DNA of 60,737 bases, taken from positions 1 through 60,737 of the forward strand of contig CAZVYN010000014.1 of NCBI GenBank assembly GCA_964631125.1, read 5' to 3'. The stretch is from CAZVYN01 sp964631125 (GTDB lineage Bacteria; Eisenbacteria; RBG-16-71-46; CAIMUX01). The position numbers were made by a program, and so were the translations under genes. Positions within the stretch are counted from its first letter, which is position 1. Every line of letters begins with the position of its first letter. Under the pieces are notes generated by a model. It ran no database searches and was not told the origin of the DNA. It saw only the letters and a list, made by a program, of their open reading frames with translations. Shown here piece after piece: positions 1 to 8,460 of this stretch.

Positions 1-2
1 TC

Positions 3-1295
3 CCCGAGACGAGCTATGTCTGGAACATCGCCCAGGTCGGCGGCGGGTTTGGCGGCATGCAGGCCACACGCTGGGCCGAGCGAGACCGCCGCATGCACGA
101 GCTTCTTCCTGAGGCTTTCGGAATCGTCGGCGCCATCCCCGGCGTCCGCGCCATCCCCGTCATGCCCGCGCCGCTTCCGGGCGCTGGCCAGTTCGATGTC
201 GAGATGATCATCACCAGCTCAGACGAGGCCGAGGAGATGGTCGGCTACGCGGGGCAGCTCGTGGGTGCCGCGTTCCAGAGTGGCAAGTTCCTCTACGCGG
301 ATTCTGATCTCAAGCTCGATCTGCCGCAGACGCGCATCATCATCGACCGCGAGAAGGTCGCGGACCTCGGGCTCGACATGGCCAGCATCGGGCAGGACCT
401 CTCGGTCCTTCTCTCCGGCGGCTACGTCAACCGCTTCAACTACGACGGGCGCAGTTATAAGGTCATTCCGCAGGTCGAGGACTCGGGCCGGGTCACCGCC
501 GACAGCCTGCTGCAGCTCAAGGTTCGCGCGGCGGACGGTGGCCTGGTCCCCATCGCCTCGTTCGTCACGCTCGAGACCATCGCCGCGCCTCGTGCGCTCA
601 ACCGCTTCCAGCAGCGCAACAGCGCGAAGATCTACGGCGTGGTCGCGCCCGGCGTCACGAAGGGCGAGGCACTTGCCGCACTCGAAGAGGCCGCGAAAAC
701 GATCCTCCCGCGCGGCTACGGCGTTGACTACGCCGGCGAGAGCCGCCAGCTCCGGACCGAGGGGTCCTCGCTCACCGTGACGCTCGGCTTTGCACTCCTG
801 CTCATCTACCTCGTCCTCGCTGCGCAGTTCAGCAGCTTCCGCGATCCGCTCATCGTGCTGCTCGGCTCGGTCCCCCTCGCCATCAGCGGTGCACTTATGT
901 TCACCTTCGCCGACCTCACGACCATCAACATCTACTCGCAGGTCGGACTCATCACGCTCGTCGGGCTGGTTGCAAAGAACGGCATCCTGATCGTCGAGTT
1001 CGCGAACCACCTGCAGGAAACGGGCCTCAGCAAGTTCGCCGCGGTGCGCGAGGCCTCCCTCACGCGCCTCCGCCCCATCCTCATCACCTCGGTCGCCACC
1101 GTCTTCGGCCACTTCCCCCTCGTGCTCGTCACCGGGCCCGGCGCCGAGAGCCGCAACAGCATCGGCATCGTGCTCGTCACGGGCATGACCATCAGCACCG
1201 TCTTCACGCTCTTTGTAGTGCCAGCGATCTACACGATTATCTCCGCCTCGAAGACTCGTCCGGCCGAGGAGCCCGACGCGGCCGCCCGACCATCC
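3..1295 (+). CDS. RND-family efflux transporter, C-terminal fragment (start outside window)
   Basis: This is the C-terminal part of a proton-driven RND inner-membrane efflux pump of the AcrB/MexF type. It is in frame from base 3 and enters the window already inside the gene. Visible are the second periplasmic porter/docking region (residues 1-230) and the last transmembrane block, with LIYLVLAAQFSSFRDPLIV and VGLVAKNGILIVEFAN, both characteristic of the family, and the final helices up to FTLFVVPAIYTII. The reading frame does not stop there: it runs through a 12-bp repeat straight into PheT. Leucine codons here are CTC, CTG or CTT with no TTG, whereas the PheT part uses TTG about a dozen times. 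I infer this fragment comes from elsewhere in the genome or from another organism. Confidence 0.9.
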
Positions 1296-1331
1296 TCCAC
1301 CTCCGCCTCCACCTCCGCCTCCACCTCCGCC
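1296..1331 (+). repeat. Three tandem copies of a 12-bp unit at the RND/PheT junction
   Basis: The unit TCCACCTCCGCC is repeated three times without error, at 1296-1307, 1308-1319 and 1320-1331, and encodes the low-complexity STSA-type linker. It lies exactly where an RND pump sequence changes into a tRNA synthetase sequence, so it is the likely point where two unrelated contigs were joined. Confidence 0.9.
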
Positions 1332-2960
1332 CTCCGCGAGCTTCCCCCGCTCGAAGTCGTCCGCATGGAGCTCCTCGCCGTCCGCCCCGACATGTTCGAC
1401 CCCGGCGGACTCGCCCGCGCGCTCCGCGGCATCCTCGAGGTCGAGACCGGACCCGCGACCTACGAAATTCTCGAACCACTTCACACCGTCCGCGTCGATC
1501 CCTCGGTGCGAGACGAGCGCAGCTTTCGTCCGCACATCGCCTGCGCGGTGATCGAGTCGATCACGCTCGACGATGACCGGATCAAGATCCTGATGAAGCT
1601 GCAGGAGAATCTGCACTGGGCGCTGGGACGAGATCGTAAGCACGCCTCGATCGGCGTGTATGACCTGGACTCGTTCGCCTCGACCGAGTTGGAGTACACG
1701 ACGGAGCCACCCGACTACGCGTTCCGTCCGCTCGGCGGCGCGACGAGCAGCACACTGGCCAATATCCTGAGCGAGCATCCGAAGGGGCGCGCCTACGCGC
1801 ACCTGCTCGCCGGCTTCGATCGCTACCCCATCCTCCGCACGCGCGATGGGCGAGTGCTCTCGATGCCGCCCGTCATCAACAGCGAGGAGACGAAGGTCCA
1901 TCAGGGAACGCGCGGGCTCTTCATCGACGTGACGGGTCCGAGCGCGCGCGTGGTGGACCGAGCGTTGAACATCCTGGCGACGTCGCTGCTGGAGCTGGAC
2001 CTGGGAGCGCGGTTGCGGGGGGTGAAGTTCGTGGCAGCAGTGGAGAGGGTGACGCCGGATCTGACGGTGCAGAGGGTGAAGTTGAGTGTGGAGAAGACCG
2101 GCCGGTTGCTGGGGCTGGACTTGGATACAGCTTCGGTGGAGATGCTGTTGCGGAAGATGCGGCATGGGATCAGTACTTCGAGCGATGCGGCGTCGCTCGA
2201 AGTACTGGTACCTGCCTACCGCAACGACATCCTGCATGAGCGCGATCTGATGGAGGATGTGGCGATCGCCTACGGGTACGACCGGATTCCGCGCACGTTG
2301 GTTCCGACCATGACCGTGGGACGCGAGCTGCCGATCGAGGCGCGTTCGAATCGCGCGCGTGAGGTGCTGGTCGGTCTCGGTTTCCTCGAGGTCATGAGCC
2401 TCGTTCTGGAGTCGCCCGAGTCGTCGGCGCAATTGCTCGGGCTGCCGGATCATCCCGAAAGCGTGTTGCTCGAGAACCCGATCAGCGTCGATCAGACTCA
2501 GCTTCGCACCAGCCTCTTGCCTGGGCTGCTGGAGACGTTCGCCCGCAATCGACACCACGCGCTGCCGCAGTCGATCTTCGAGGTGAGCGACGTCACGTTC
2601 CTCGAGTCGACGACGGAGACGGGGGCGCGGGAAGAGCGACATGTCTCGTTGGCGCAGATCGCCCCGAAGGTTGGTTTTGCCGAGATTCGCGCGTGGGGCG
2701 AGGCGCTCGTGCGTGAGCTCGGTTGGCCTCTCGCTCTGCGTCCGACCCAAGGGGCCGAAGCGCCGTTCCTCACGCCGGGGCGGGGCGCCTGGGTGGTCGC
2801 GCCCGATGGGAGTATCGCGGGGATCTTGGGAGAGGTCGCGCCGACGACGCTGGACAGACTCGGTCTCGGCAACCCGGTCGTCGTCGCAGAGTTCGCTCTG
2901 CCGGGCGCCGACGGTGGCCCGGACGCCACGGCGCTGCGCTCGTTCTCTCCTTTGCGCTAG
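1332..2960 (+). CDS. pheT: Phenylalanine-tRNA ligase beta subunit, archaeal type, N-terminally truncated by the junction
   Basis: PheT is the large subunit of the (alpha-beta)2 phenylalanyl-tRNA synthetase. Seen in order are the RPDMFDPGGLARALRG motif, the RPHIACAVIES strand, LHWALGRDRKHASIGVYDLD, a B3/B4 editing region with HPKGRAYAHLLAGFDRYPIL and PPVINSEETKVHQGTRGLF, the B5 domain (VLVPAYRNDILHERDLMEDVA) and a catalytic-like core ending in VVVAEFALPGAD. These motifs are those of the roughly 550-600 residue archaeal/eukaryotic PheT, not the roughly 800-residue bacterial form. The normal first 40-60 residues are missing and no pheS is adjacent. The gene has a normal stop and converges on murB, with a 4-nt overlap. 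Confidence 0.9.
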   Translation, partial: LRELPPLEVVRMELLAVRPDMFDPGGLARALRGILEVETGPATYEILEPLHTVRVDPSVRDERSFRPHIACAVIESITLDDDRIKILMKLQENLHWALGRDRKHASIGVYDLDSFASTELEYTTEPPDYAFRPLGGATSSTLANILSEHPKGRAYAHLLAGFDRYPILRTRDGRVLSMPPVINSEETKVHQGTRGLFIDVTGPSARVVDRALNILATSLLELDLGARLRGVKFVAAVERVTPDLTVQRVKLSVEKTGRLLGLDLDTASVEMLLRKMRHGISTSSDAASLEVLVPAYRNDILHERDLMEDVAIAYGYDRIPRTLVPTMTVGRELPIEARSNRAREVLVGLGFLEVMSLVLESPESSAQLLGLPDHPESVLLENPISVDQTQLRTSLLPGLLETFARNRHHALPQSIFEVSDVTFLESTTETGAREERHVSLAQIAPKVGFAEIRAWGEALVRELGWPLALRPTQGAEAPFLTPGRGAWVVAPDGSIAGILGEVAPTTLDRLGLGNPVVVAEFALPGADGGPDATALRSFSPLR

Positions 2961-3874
2961 CTGACGACCAGGTCGGCGATCTCGTCGCGCGAGAAACCGA
3001 TGAACCGCACCTCGGGCGTGAGCAGGATCCCGCTGCGCGCCAAGACCGCGGCGCGCGCGCGGCGAATCAAGGCGAGGACATCGCTCGCGGTCGCTCCGCC
3101 ACGATTGACGATGTAGTTGCCGTGCGCGGTCGAGATGACCGCGCCTCCTTCCGACGCCCCCTTCATCTCCGCCTGCTCGAGCAAGCGGCCGGCCGATTCT
3201 CCCGGCGGATTCTGGAAGACGGAGCCGGTCGAGGAGCCGGCCGGCGTCTTCGATTTTCGCTCGCGCGCGATCGTGCGCAGGCGCTCCTCCAACGCGACGG
3301 GATCTCCGCGGCGAAGGCGGAGCGTCGCGGCGACGACGAAGCCTTCGGTCGGCGGGATCGACTTCCAGCGGCTGCTGCGATAGGCGAAGCCCGCCTGCGC
3401 CGCGGTCAGCGTGCGACGCGCGCCATCGCCGGTTCGCTCTTCGACCGACTCGATGATCTCGGCCATCTCTCCGCCGTAGGCGCCGGCGTTCCCACAAACC
3501 GCGCCCCCGATCGTGCCGGGGATCCCTTCGGCCCACTCCATTCCGGCCCAACCGAGGCGAGAGCTCCACCGCGCGACCGAGCTGAGCCGCGCGCCCGCCT
3601 CGACCCAGAGACGAGTTTCGTCTGTGCCGGCCCGCAGTTCACGGGCGTCCGCCGCATAGCGCACGACCAGTCCGTCGAAACCGGCGTCGGAAACGAGCAG
3701 GTTGCTCCCGCCGCCGATGGCGACGACCTCGAACCGTTCTCGCACCGCGAAGCGCAACGCGCGATCCAACGAGTCGAAGTCATTCGGCTCGGCGAGGAAG
3801 CCGGCGGGTCCGCCGATTCCCCAGGTTGTCAGGGGAGCGAGAGGAGCGTTCGCGCGGAAGTCGGTTGCGTCCAT
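2957..3874 (-). CDS. murB: UDP-N-acetylmuramate dehydrogenase
   Basis: MurB reduces UDP-GlcNAc-enolpyruvate to UDP-MurNAc in cytoplasmic peptidoglycan precursor synthesis, using FAD and NADPH. The 305-residue protein shows TTWGIGGPA, the FAD-binding AIGGGSNLLVSD, the WAEGIPGTIGGAVCGNAGAYG stretch and the catalytic serine motif GSVFQNP near residue 217. The ATG at 3874 (MDATDF) is chosen because the longer frame would run back into the tRNA-Leu gene. No clear Shine-Dalgarno precedes it. The gene lies 59 nt downstream of tRNA-Leu on the same strand and may share its transcript. Confidence 0.93.
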   Translation of the reverse strand: MDATDFRANAPLAPLTTWGIGGPAGFLAEPNDFDSLDRALRFAVRERFEVVAIGGGSNLLVSDAGFDGLVVRYAADARELRAGTDETRLWVEAGARLSSVARWSSRLGWAGMEWAEGIPGTIGGAVCGNAGAYGGEMAEIIESVEERTGDGARRTLTAAQAGFAYRSSRWKSIPPTEGFVVAATLRLRRGDPVALEERLRTIARERKSKTPAGSSTGSVFQNPPGESAGRLLEQAEMKGASEGGAVISTAHGNYIVNRGGATASDVLALIRRARAAVLARSGILLTPEVRFIGFSRDEIADLVVS

Positions 3875-3933
3875 GGAGGAACGCAGTCTCGGTGGGGGGG
3901 CGCGACCCGTCAACGCCCCTGCGCTGGTGGAAG

Positions 3934-4019
3934 TGGTACCGGAGGTGGGAGTCGAACCCACACGAGATTGCTCTCACTGGATTTTGAGTCCAGCGTGTCT
4001 GCCATTCCACCACTCCGGC
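3934..4019 (-). tRNA. tRNA-Leu (anticodon CAA)
   Basis: Read on the minus strand this is an 86-nt class II tRNA. It has acceptor arm GCCGGAG/CTCCGGT, anticodon stem CTGGA/TCCAG around loop CTCAAAA (anticodon CAA), a long variable arm typical of leucine tRNAs, and a T-arm with GGTTCGACTCC. Discriminator A is followed by a genome-encoded CCA at 3936-3934. Confidence 0.96.
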
Positions 4020-4030
4020 CCAGGTAGGTC

Positions 4031-4585
4031 TCATCGACCCGAGGTGACCAGCGCGACGAGAGAAAAATCGCCCGCGATCAACCGGTAACCCGGCTCGACC
4101 CCCAAGACATAGGCGTAGAAAGTGCCGTTTCTCGCCGCGTTGCGCAAGTCCGTCGAGTTCTCGGCGAGACGTTGGGAGGCGACGTAGGTGATGCGCGCGT
4201 CGCTGCTGTCGGGAACGGCGACGCCGCCGACGACTCGGAATCCTCGCGCCTCGACTTCTCGACCCGAACTGGCGGGGACGGCATCCGGCGTGATCCAGAT
4301 CTCCGCCGTGAGCGAGAGCGGGCCGGGATTCGAGACGACGCAAGCGAAACCGATCTCGTCGAGTTCGGCATCGTCCGAACGCCGCGCCCAGTTGGTGTGA
4401 TCGTCCAACCGCAGCCTGAAGGCGCCGCACGAGTCGGCGGTGAAGATTTCGCGCGTGGTCGGCTCCAACTGGACGCGCTCCGTCTTCGTCGAGTAGATGC
4501 AGCCGGCCACGAGGGGCGCCATGCCCGTCAGCACGAGCGAGAACAGGATCCAGAACTGGAGCGCCCGCGCGCGCCGCGTCGACAT
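4031..4585 (-). CDS. Putative outer-membrane lipoprotein of unknown function
   Basis: The 184-residue product begins with a basic n-region, a hydrophobic stretch and the lipobox LVAGC (Cys 29), so it should be lipid-anchored. The remainder is mostly beta-type and I recognise no named family. A Shine-Dalgarno GAGGT lies about 7 nt before the ATG at 4585. It starts 10 nt after the barrel protein gene at 4596-5159 and ends 11 nt before tRNA-Leu, so the three are probably co-transcribed. The pairing of lipoprotein and barrel suggests a shared envelope role, but that is inference from order only. Confidence 0.7.
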   Translation of the reverse strand: MSTRRARALQFWILFSLVLTGMAPLVAGCIYSTKTERVQLEPTTREIFTADSCGAFRLRLDDHTNWARRSDDAELDEIGFACVVSNPGPLSLTAEIWITPDAVPASSGREVEARGFRVVGGVAVPDSSDARITYVASQRLAENSTDLRNAARNGTFYAYVLGVEPGYRLIAGDFSLVALVTSGR

Positions 4586-4595
4586 CAGTTCGACC

Positions 4596-5159
4596 TCACG
4601 GCCTCAGGTAGTAGTTGACGCCCATCTGGAACGCCACCGTCTCGCGGCCGCCGCCTTCGTCGAGCGGCAGCAACATCCAACGGACCGAAGCGTCGACGCC
4701 GAGGCTCCCGTTCGAGCGCCGCTCGACCCCGAGAGCCGCGCTGTAGGCGGGTCCTTCGCCTCGCTCCCGTCCCTGTCGCTCCAGGCGGTAGGCGCCTCCG
4801 CCCAGCGCCACATACAGACCTGTGTCGCCGGGTCCGGGAACCCCCGCGACCGCGTGTCCGAGGAAGAACGTCTCCGTGCCCCCTTGCAGCGTCTCGGTTC
4901 GACCGTGGAGCCGGAACTGCCGATCTCCCTCTCGGAACGAGGCGATCCCGAATTCGACGGCGAACGGCGCGCGCCACCCGACGCGGACCTTGGCCCCGCC
5001 GTAGGGACCGGGGGAGAGGTCCGCTTGCTGGAGTGGGAATCCGTAGAGCCCGAAGACGCCGAGCGCCACCGACGCAGCCTTGGCCGGGGAGAGCGAGACC
5101 GCGCTCGAGACGAGAGCGAGGAAGAGGATGCGCGCGAAGGCGCCGGTTTCGAGGGTCAC
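4596..5159 (-). CDS. Putative outer-membrane beta-barrel protein
   Basis: The 187-residue product starts (GTG) with an N-terminal hydrophobic segment ending in a likely signal peptidase I site after SPAKA. It then alternates short hydrophobic strands with glycine- and arginine-rich turns and finishes in FQMGVNYYLRP. The aromatic-rich terminal strand is typical of small outer-membrane barrels. The strand pattern resembles OmpW/OmpA-like porins, but no family-specific motif is visible. It is the first gene of a minus-strand group with a lipoprotein, tRNA-Leu and murB. No good Shine-Dalgarno is seen, so the exact start is uncertain. Confidence 0.65.
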   Translation of the reverse strand: MTLETGAFARILFLALVSSAVSLSPAKAASVALGVFGLYGFPLQQADLSPGPYGGAKVRVGWRAPFAVEFGIASFREGDRQFRLHGRTETLQGGTETFFLGHAVAGVPGPGDTGLYVALGGGAYRLERQGRERGEGPAYSAALGVERRSNGSLGVDASVRWMLLPLDEGGGRETVAFQMGVNYYLRP

Positions 5160-5215
5160 AGCGCGCCAGCCTGGGTTCTCGCGCGCGGACTGTCAATCGG
5201 CGAGGGACATCGAGA

Positions 5216-5244
5216 TTGACCGTTCAGCGACGCGCCGGTAGAGT
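5216..5244 (+). promoter_or_regulatory. Housekeeping sigma promoter for tRNA-Ala
   Basis: TTGACC at 5216-5221 and TAGAGT at 5239-5244 are separated by 17 nt. This places the transcription start a few bases before the tRNA 5' end at 5257, as expected for a stable RNA gene. Confidence 0.7.
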
Positions 5245-5256
5245 TCCGCGCGGTTC

Positions 5257-5329
5257 GGGGCTGTAGCTCAGTTGGGAGAGCGCATGACTGGCAGTCATGA
5301 GGTCGACGGTTCGATCCCGTTCAGCTCCA
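5257..5329 (+). tRNA. tRNA-Ala (anticodon GGC)
   Basis: A 73-nt cloverleaf has acceptor GGGGCTG/CAGCTCC, D-arm GCTC/GAGC, anticodon stem CATGA/TCATG with loop CTGGCAG (anticodon GGC) and a T-arm with GGTTCGATCCC. The G3:U70 wobble pair, the identity element for alanyl-tRNA synthetase, is present. CCA is not encoded; the next bases are AAT. Confidence 0.96.
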
Positions 5330-5371
5330 AATAATCGGCCCACGCGAAGCGAGGGCTGATCTGTTCGAAAG

Positions 5372-5404
5372 AGTGGCGTTGGGGTCGAGAACCCCAACGC
5401 CACT
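5372..5404. terminator. Bidirectional hairpin between tRNA-Ala and clpP
   Basis: A perfect 14-bp stem (5372-5385 with 5391-5404) encloses a 5-nt loop. It has AAAG on one side and CTTTC on the other, so it can end the tRNA-Ala transcript on the plus strand and the clpP operon on the minus strand. Confidence 0.8.
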
Positions 5405-5468
5405 TTCATTCCAGGCCCGCATCCAGGTCGGGATGCGGAAATACTCGACGCCGCAGCGGCGTCACGCG

Positions 5469-6086
5469 TCACCCGATTTCCGCTCGGTTCGTCACAACCT
5501 TGTTGATCAACCCGTACTTCAGCGCCTCGTCCGCCGTCATCCACAAGTCGCGATCGGTGTCTTCCGTGATCTGCGCCAGGGTCTTGCCGGTCTCCTCGGC
5601 CACGATCTCGTTGTAGCGATCCCGCAGCCGCAGGATCTCGCGCGACGCGATCTCGAGGTCCGACGCCTGCCCCATGCTGGCCGACGAAGGCTGGTGCAGC
5701 ATGAAACGCGAATTAGGAAGGCTGAGCCGCTGACCCCGATCCGCCGCGAGGAAGACCATGACGGCGGCCGAGGCGCAGAGCCCCGCCACGATCGTGCGGA
5801 TCGGCGGCCGCACGAAGCGCATCATGTCGAAGATGCCGAAGCCGGTGTCGGCCTCGCCACCGGGCGAGTTGACGATGAACGTGATCGCCTTGTCCGGATC
5901 GTCGCTCTCCAAGAGGATCAATTGCTGGTAGATCTTCTGGGCCAGCTTGCTCGTGATCGCTTCGGAAATCAGGATGGTCCGCGCCTTCAGCGCCCGCTCG
6001 GAGATGGCGACCGACGCCTCTTTCTTGGTCGGGCTCGCGTCTTCGTCGCCATCGTCCAGGCGCCAGTTCCCCTTGTGCTCGTGCAT
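5469..6086 (-). CDS. clpP: ATP-dependent Clp protease proteolytic subunit
   Basis: ClpP is the cytoplasmic serine peptidase that forms a double heptamer fed by a Clp AAA+ unfoldase. The 205-residue product carries the nucleophile motif GLCASAAVM near residue 100, the histidine in FMLHQPS near 128 and the acidic DTDRDLWMTADEA region near 175. VNSPGGEADTG is the substrate-binding loop. Two ATGs compete: one at 6095 touches the AGGAGG Shine-Dalgarno directly, and the one at 6086 lies 9 nt from it, so 6086 is chosen. CASA replaces the usual AASM around the active serine. It is the last gene of the tyrA-mrp-trmB-deaminase run. Confidence 0.92.
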   Translation of the reverse strand: MHEHKGNWRLDDGDEDASPTKKEASVAISERALKARTILISEAITSKLAQKIYQQLILLESDDPDKAITFIVNSPGGEADTGFGIFDMMRFVRPPIRTIVAGLCASAAVMVFLAADRGQRLSLPNSRFMLHQPSSASMGQASDLEIASREILRLRDRYNEIVAEETGKTLAQITEDTDRDLWMTADEALKYGLINKVVTNRAEIG

Positions 6087-6180
6087 CGGTCGCATCCTCC
6101 TCGTCTCGGGTTCTATCGTCCCTCTGGCTATCGACTCCCTGACGGCCCATCTCCAGCCCGATGCTCTTCCTCGAACTGCC

Positions 6181-6606
6181 CTAGGCCAGACCCACCAGGC
6201 CCACGCCGAGGCGCTCCGCCATCTGGAAGATTCGTTCGTCCCGGTAGAATTCCCCGAAATAGATCCGCTGGATCCCAGCATTCACGATGCATTTGAAGCA
6301 GTTCCAGCAGGGGCTGGCGGTTGTGTAGAGCTCCGCCCCCTCGATCTGGACCCCGTTGCGAGCCGCCTGGAGGATGGCGTTCATCTCGGCGTGGATCGTG
6401 CCGACGCAGTGCCCGTCCTCCATCATGTGGCCGATCTCGTCGCAGTGGGGCGCGCCGCGCATGCTCCCGTTGTAGCCGGTCGAGAGGATCATGCGGTCTC
6501 GGACGACGACGGCGCCGACGTTCTTCCGGTCGCAAGTCGAGCGCGTGGCGACCACCCGCGCGATCTGCATGAAGTATTCGTTCCACTGCGCGCGCGTGTC
6601 GGTCAT
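6181..6606 (-). CDS. dCMP deaminase family protein (ComEB-like)
   Basis: This zinc deaminase probably converts dCMP to dUMP to supply thymidylate synthesis. The 141-residue protein has the zinc and catalytic motif HAEMNAI near residue 70 and the second zinc motif PCWNCFKC near 98-105. VGAVVVRDRMILSTGYNG and CDEIGH in between are typical of the dCMP deaminase/ComEB family. It begins with ATGA overlapping the trmB stop, indicating translational coupling. Confidence 0.9.
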   Translation of the reverse strand: MTDTRAQWNEYFMQIARVVATRSTCDRKNVGAVVVRDRMILSTGYNGSMRGAPHCDEIGHMMEDGHCVGTIHAEMNAILQAARNGVQIEGAELYTTASPCWNCFKCIVNAGIQRIYFGEFYRDERIFQMAERLGVGLVGLA

Positions 6607-7367
6607 GGGCGGGCCTTCGCCTCTTCGCGCCGGCGCCCGGTGGGGGCGACTCTCCCGCCGACGGTAGCCGCCGCCGCATCGCCGTGCGTGCCGCTCAGCG
6701 CATGCAGCGGGGGAGACGGCGCGGGATCCGCTGGGATCGCCGTCAGCGTGCGGGTGAAGCGCGCATAGCACAACGCCCGCCCCTCTGCTTCGTACTTGCG
6801 GGCGTAGTGGGTCGAGACTCGTCCCGGTTCCGACTCCGGCCAGGGCGCTCGCTCGAACCAGGCGCAGTGCTCCAGGTCGGCCATCGCCTCCTCGAAATAC
6901 ATCGCGACATCCGAGGCGACGAAGAACTCGCCGTCGCTCCGCAGCGCTCGCGCGGCGAGGCGGTACAGCTCCGGCTGCAGGAGACGCCGCTTCGTGTGCC
7001 GCTTCTTGGGCCAGGGGTCAGGGAAGTAGACGTGCACGCGGCGCACGCTTCGCGGCGCAACCCAGCGCAAGAGGAAGTCGAACGCTTCGGCGCAGACGAC
7101 GCGGACGTTGGGCCGGCCGTCGGATGAGAGGCGCTCGGCCCCCCGCGTGAAGTACTTCCGCGCTCGTTCGACTCCGACAAAATCGGTCTCCGGATGCAAC
7201 GCCGCCATCTCCGAGAGGAAGAGTCCCTTCCCGGCGCCGATCTCCAACTCGACGTTCCCTTCGCGTCCGAAGAGTTCGCTCCACGAGAGCGGCGGAGTGC
7301 GGTCGGTCAGACTGAGTACGGAAGACAGTTCGTCGACGGGGATCGAGAGAGGTCGACGGCGCGTCAT
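6603..7367 (-). CDS. trmB: tRNA (guanine-N7-)-methyltransferase
   Basis: TrmB methylates G46 in the tRNA variable loop using S-adenosylmethionine. The 254-residue product shows the SAM-binding ELEIGAGKGLFLSEMA, then VGVERARKYFTRG and the family signature VYFPDPWPKKRHTKRRLLQP. THYARKYEAEGRALCYARF lies near the C-terminus, followed by about 40 extra low-complexity residues. Its start ATG at 7367 overlaps the mrp stop by 4 nt and its stop overlaps the deaminase start by 4 nt, so the three genes are translationally chained. Confidence 0.93.
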   Translation of the reverse strand: MTRRRPLSIPVDELSSVLSLTDRTPPLSWSELFGREGNVELEIGAGKGLFLSEMAALHPETDFVGVERARKYFTRGAERLSSDGRPNVRVVCAEAFDFLLRWVAPRSVRRVHVYFPDPWPKKRHTKRRLLQPELYRLAARALRSDGEFFVASDVAMYFEEAMADLEHCAWFERAPWPESEPGRVSTHYARKYEAEGRALCYARFTRTLTAIPADPAPSPPLHALSGTHGDAAAATVGGRVAPTGRRREEAKARP

Positions 7368-8413
7368 CGTTCGTCGAGGCTCGCGAGCAGCCGCCGCGCC
7401 AATTCGAAGAAGGCGAGGGAGGCAGGCGCCTCGGCCTTCCGCTCGACGATGGGACGGCCCTGATCGCCGCCCATGACCACTTCGGGATCGAGCGGGATCT
7501 CGCCGAGGAACGGAACATCGAGTCGCGCCGCCTCGCGCGCCGCGCCGCCGTGACGAAAGATCTCCGCGCGGTGTCCGCAAGACGGGCAGGAGAAGTAGCT
7601 CATGTTCTCGATCAATCCCAAGATCGGCACCTGCACCTTGCTGAACATCGCGACCGCCTTGGCGGCGTCGATCAGGGCGACATCCTGCGGAGTCGAGACG
7701 ATGACCGCGCCGGTCAGCGACGTCTTCTGCGCCAGGCTGATCTGGACATCGCCGGTGCCCGGCGGCAGATCGAAGATCAGCACTTCGACCCCCGACCAAT
7801 CGACATCGCCCATCATCTGATCGAGCGCCTTCGAGACCATCGGGCCGCGCCAGATGACCGGCGTGCCGCGTTCGATCATGTATCCGATCGACATGGTGCG
7901 GACGCCGTGCGCTTCGATCGGGACCAGTTGCTGATCTCTGACGCGCGGGCGATCGTCCTCGCGACCGAACATGATCGGCGCGGAGGGCCCGTAGATGTCG
8001 GCGTCGAGCAGGCCCGTCGATCGTCCGAGCCGGGCCATCGCCACCGCCAGATTGACGGCGACGGTCGATTTACCCACGCCGCCTTTGCCGCTCGCGACCG
8101 CGATCTTGTAGCGCACTCCGGCCAGAGGATCGCTCGGCATCGGCGGGGGGGCGGGTTCCGACGGCGCGGCCGGAGCGGCGGCGACGCGCAGATCGAGCGC
8201 CGACGCGATGCGGGTCGCTTCGAGCACGGCGCGCACGCGAGACTCGATCTCCGTCGCGGCGCCGGCGGCGCGAGGGGAGAGATCGACCCGAACGGTCCAC
8301 CGCCCCTCGATCAGGCTCACGTCCTTGACGTAGCCCAAGGTCACGATGTCGCGGTCGATCCCCGGATAGAGGACCGTGCGCAGCGCTTCGATCAGTTGCT
8401 TCTTTTCGTCCAT
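7364..8413 (-). CDS. mrp: Mrp/NBP35 (ApbC) family iron-sulfur cluster carrier ATPase
   Basis: Mrp proteins bind and transfer [4Fe-4S] clusters to apo-proteins in the cytoplasm. The 349-residue product has an N-terminal MIP18/DUF59 domain (residues 1-85), a proline-rich linker, and a P-loop ATPase with the deviant Walker motif SGKGGVGKST near residue 108. DADIYGPS follows, and the CPSC cluster-ligand motif lies near residue 274. DLPPGTGDVQISLAQ is the conserved switch region. It sits between tyrA and trmB on the minus strand and overlaps trmB by 4 nt. Confidence 0.93.
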   Translation of the reverse strand: MDEKKQLIEALRTVLYPGIDRDIVTLGYVKDVSLIEGRWTVRVDLSPRAAGAATEIESRVRAVLEATRIASALDLRVAAAPAAPSEPAPPPMPSDPLAGVRYKIAVASGKGGVGKSTVAVNLAVAMARLGRSTGLLDADIYGPSAPIMFGREDDRPRVRDQQLVPIEAHGVRTMSIGYMIERGTPVIWRGPMVSKALDQMMGDVDWSGVEVLIFDLPPGTGDVQISLAQKTSLTGAVIVSTPQDVALIDAAKAVAMFSKVQVPILGLIENMSYFSCPSCGHRAEIFRHGGAAREAARLDVPFLGEIPLDPEVVMGGDQGRPIVERKAEAPASLAFFELARRLLASLDER

Positions 8414-8460
8414 AGAGCGCGCAGTCTAGCCGCGCCGCCGGATCCCGCAAAGGCGCGGGG

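Noticed and set aside
219..3569. A long open frame on the minus strand opposite RND/PheT/murB
   Set aside because: It is a shadow of GC-rich coding sequence: its translation is low-complexity Arg/Gly/Asp text with no motif, while three clear genes cover the same bases.
5160..5200. TTGACA on the minus strand as a promoter for the barrel gene at 4596-5159
   Set aside because: The matching -10 position is poor (CAGGCT) and would fall almost at the start codon, so it is not listed as a feature.
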